Assembly (NCBI GenBank): GCA_025455945.1
Contig: JALOLN010000030.1
Span: forward strand, 1 to 15,596
Origin: Actinomycetes bacterium
Lineage (GTDB): Bacteria > Actinomycetota > Actinomycetes > Prado026
Reading direction: 5' to 3'
DNA length: 15,596 nt
A program made the translations under genes and the position numbers. A model generated the notes under the pieces. It did not search any database. It was not told the DNA's origin and worked only from the letters and a program-made list of their open reading frames with translations. This document shows, piece after piece, positions 14,926 to 15,596 of the stretch. How positions within the stretch are numbered: the first letter of the stretch is position 1; each line of letters starts with the position of its first letter.

Positions 14926-15418
14926 GCCGGCGGCGCAGACCCTCGCCCTTGGCCCGGGCTGCGGCGTTGAGGTCCGCCTGGAACTCGACCATCCGGCCGC
15001 GCAGCTCCTCGTCGGCGGCGCCGAGGATCCGGACGGCGAGCAGGCCGGCGTTGCGGGCGGCGCCGACCGCGACGGTGGCCACCGGCACACCCGCGGGCAT
15101 CTGCACGATGGACAGCAGCGAGTCCAGGCCGTCCAGGTGTGCCAGCGGGACTGGGACGCCGATGACGGGCAGCGGCGTGACCGCGGCGAGCATGCCGGGC
15201 AGGTGGGCGGCGCCGCCCGCCCCCGCGACGAGGACCCGCAGGCCACGTTCGGCGGCCCCGGCACCATAGGCCACCATCTCCCGCGGCATCCGGTGCGCGG
15301 AGACCACGTCGACCTCGAACGGCACGTCGAACTCCTGGAGCGCCTCCACGGCGGCCTGCATGACCGGCCAGTCGGAGTCCGAGCCCATGACGACGCCGAC
15401 GAGCGGCTGATCAGCCAT
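14915..15418 (-). CDS. purE: N5-carboxyaminoimidazole ribonucleotide mutase (class I PurE)
   Basis: This 167-residue enzyme converts N5-CAIR to CAIR in purine biosynthesis, acting after PurK in the cytoplasm. Diagnostic motifs are VGVVMGSDSDWPVM (7-20), VVSAHRMP (38-45) with the conserved Ser-Ala-His, GAGGAAHLPGM (66-76) and VIGVPV. TPLPVIGVPVPLAHLDGLDSLLSIVQMPAGVPV is the usual class I sequence, here abbreviated to LAHLDGLDSLLSIVQMPAG (91-109). The ATG at 15418-15416 is preceded by GGGGAG six bases upstream and overlaps the end of purK by eight bases, so the two form an operon. The 3' end overlaps the CoA-binding gene by 11 bases, tail to tail. Confidence 0.97.
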   Translation of the reverse strand: MADQPLVGVVMGSDSDWPVMQAAVEALQEFDVPFEVDVVSAHRMPREMVAYGAGAAERGLRVLVAGAGGAAHLPGMLAAVTPLPVIGVPVPLAHLDGLDSLLSIVQMPAGVPVATVAVGAARNAGLLAVRILGAADEELRGRMVEFQADLNAAARAKGEGLRRRLTS

Positions 15419-15596
15419 CGATGTCTCCCCTGAGGTAGGCGGCGGCGTGCCGGGCCCGCTGCTGCCCGTCGGCCAGGTCGTCGGCCAGCACGGTGACGTG
15501 CCCCACCTTGCGACCGGGGCGCACGCCCTTGCCGTAGACGTGGATCCGCAGCCCGGGGTCCCGGGCCAGGCAGTGCAGGAAGGCCGGGTACAGCTC
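15411..15596 (-). CDS. purK: N5-carboxyaminoimidazole ribonucleotide synthase, C-terminal fragment
   Basis: Only the last 61 residues lie in the window; the rest continues past the right edge. This is the C-terminal part of the ATP-grasp enzyme PurK, which makes N5-CAIR from AIR, ATP and bicarbonate. The visible sequence carries LRIHVYGKGVRPGRKVGHV and TVLADDLADGQQRARHAAAY, matching the family's conserved end (YGK...RPGRK.GHVT). The stop at 15411-15413 lies inside the start of purE. The identification rests on this motif and on the neighbour. Confidence 0.93.
   Translation of the reverse strand, partial: ELYPAFLHCLARDPGLRIHVYGKGVRPGRKVGHVTVLADDLADGQQRARHAAAYLRGDIDG

Noticed and set aside
1..15596. 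tRNA or rRNA genes
   Set aside because: No cloverleaf with a conserved T-loop or rRNA core sequence was recognised by eye on either strand; a covariance-model scan was not possible.

Overview
The window is very GC-rich, uses GTG and TTG starts freely and is tightly packed with overlapping genes, which points to a high-GC actinobacterium. The order LCP protein - FadE25-type acyl-CoA dehydrogenase - PurE - PurK resembles my recollection of the Mycobacterium tuberculosis region Rv3264c-Rv3276c. The overall style suggests Geodermatophilaceae or a relative, but that family assignment is inference.

Positions 1-10030 hold a cell-surface polysaccharide locus in three blocks. On the minus strand, 1-1259 encodes a hexapeptide-repeat N-acetyltransferase (WbpD/WlbB type) and a DegT-type sugar aminotransferase (WbpE type, cut by the window edge). 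Together these would make a diacetamido-sugar nucleotide. On the plus strand, 1387-3254 encodes a GT-B glycosyltransferase and an unrecognised 172-residue protein. On the minus strand, 10030 down to 3261 encodes a six-gene cassette in transcription order: an ExoA-like GT2, a GT4, an ABC-2 permease (Wzm type), its ATPase (Wzt type), and two more GT-B-like glycosyltransferases. Most junctions in the cassette overlap by 4-17 bases; only GT4-permease has a gap (124 bases). The simplest reading is assembly of a glycan on the cytoplasmic face, then export by the two-component ABC transporter.

Positions 10031-11940 hold a divergent promoter region, a LytR-CpsA-Psr (LCP) protein likely to attach glycopolymers to the wall, and a convergent intergenic region rich in inverted repeats.

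Positions 11941-15596 hold a FadE25-like acyl-CoA dehydrogenase (minus), a probably leaderless UDP-glucose dehydrogenase-family gene coupled to a small CoA-binding protein (plus), and purE with the end of purK (minus). The dehydrogenase may supply the UDP-uronic acid used by the polysaccharide locus; the other genes in this part are housekeeping.

No tRNA, rRNA, CRISPR array, insertion sequence or phage gene was seen. No gap between genes exceeds about 215 bases. I found no clear sign of a wholly new system. The least explained items are the unrecognised protein at 2736-3254, the divergent glycosyltransferase at 3261-4979, the intergenic repeats at 11810-11919, and the polymer this locus makes.
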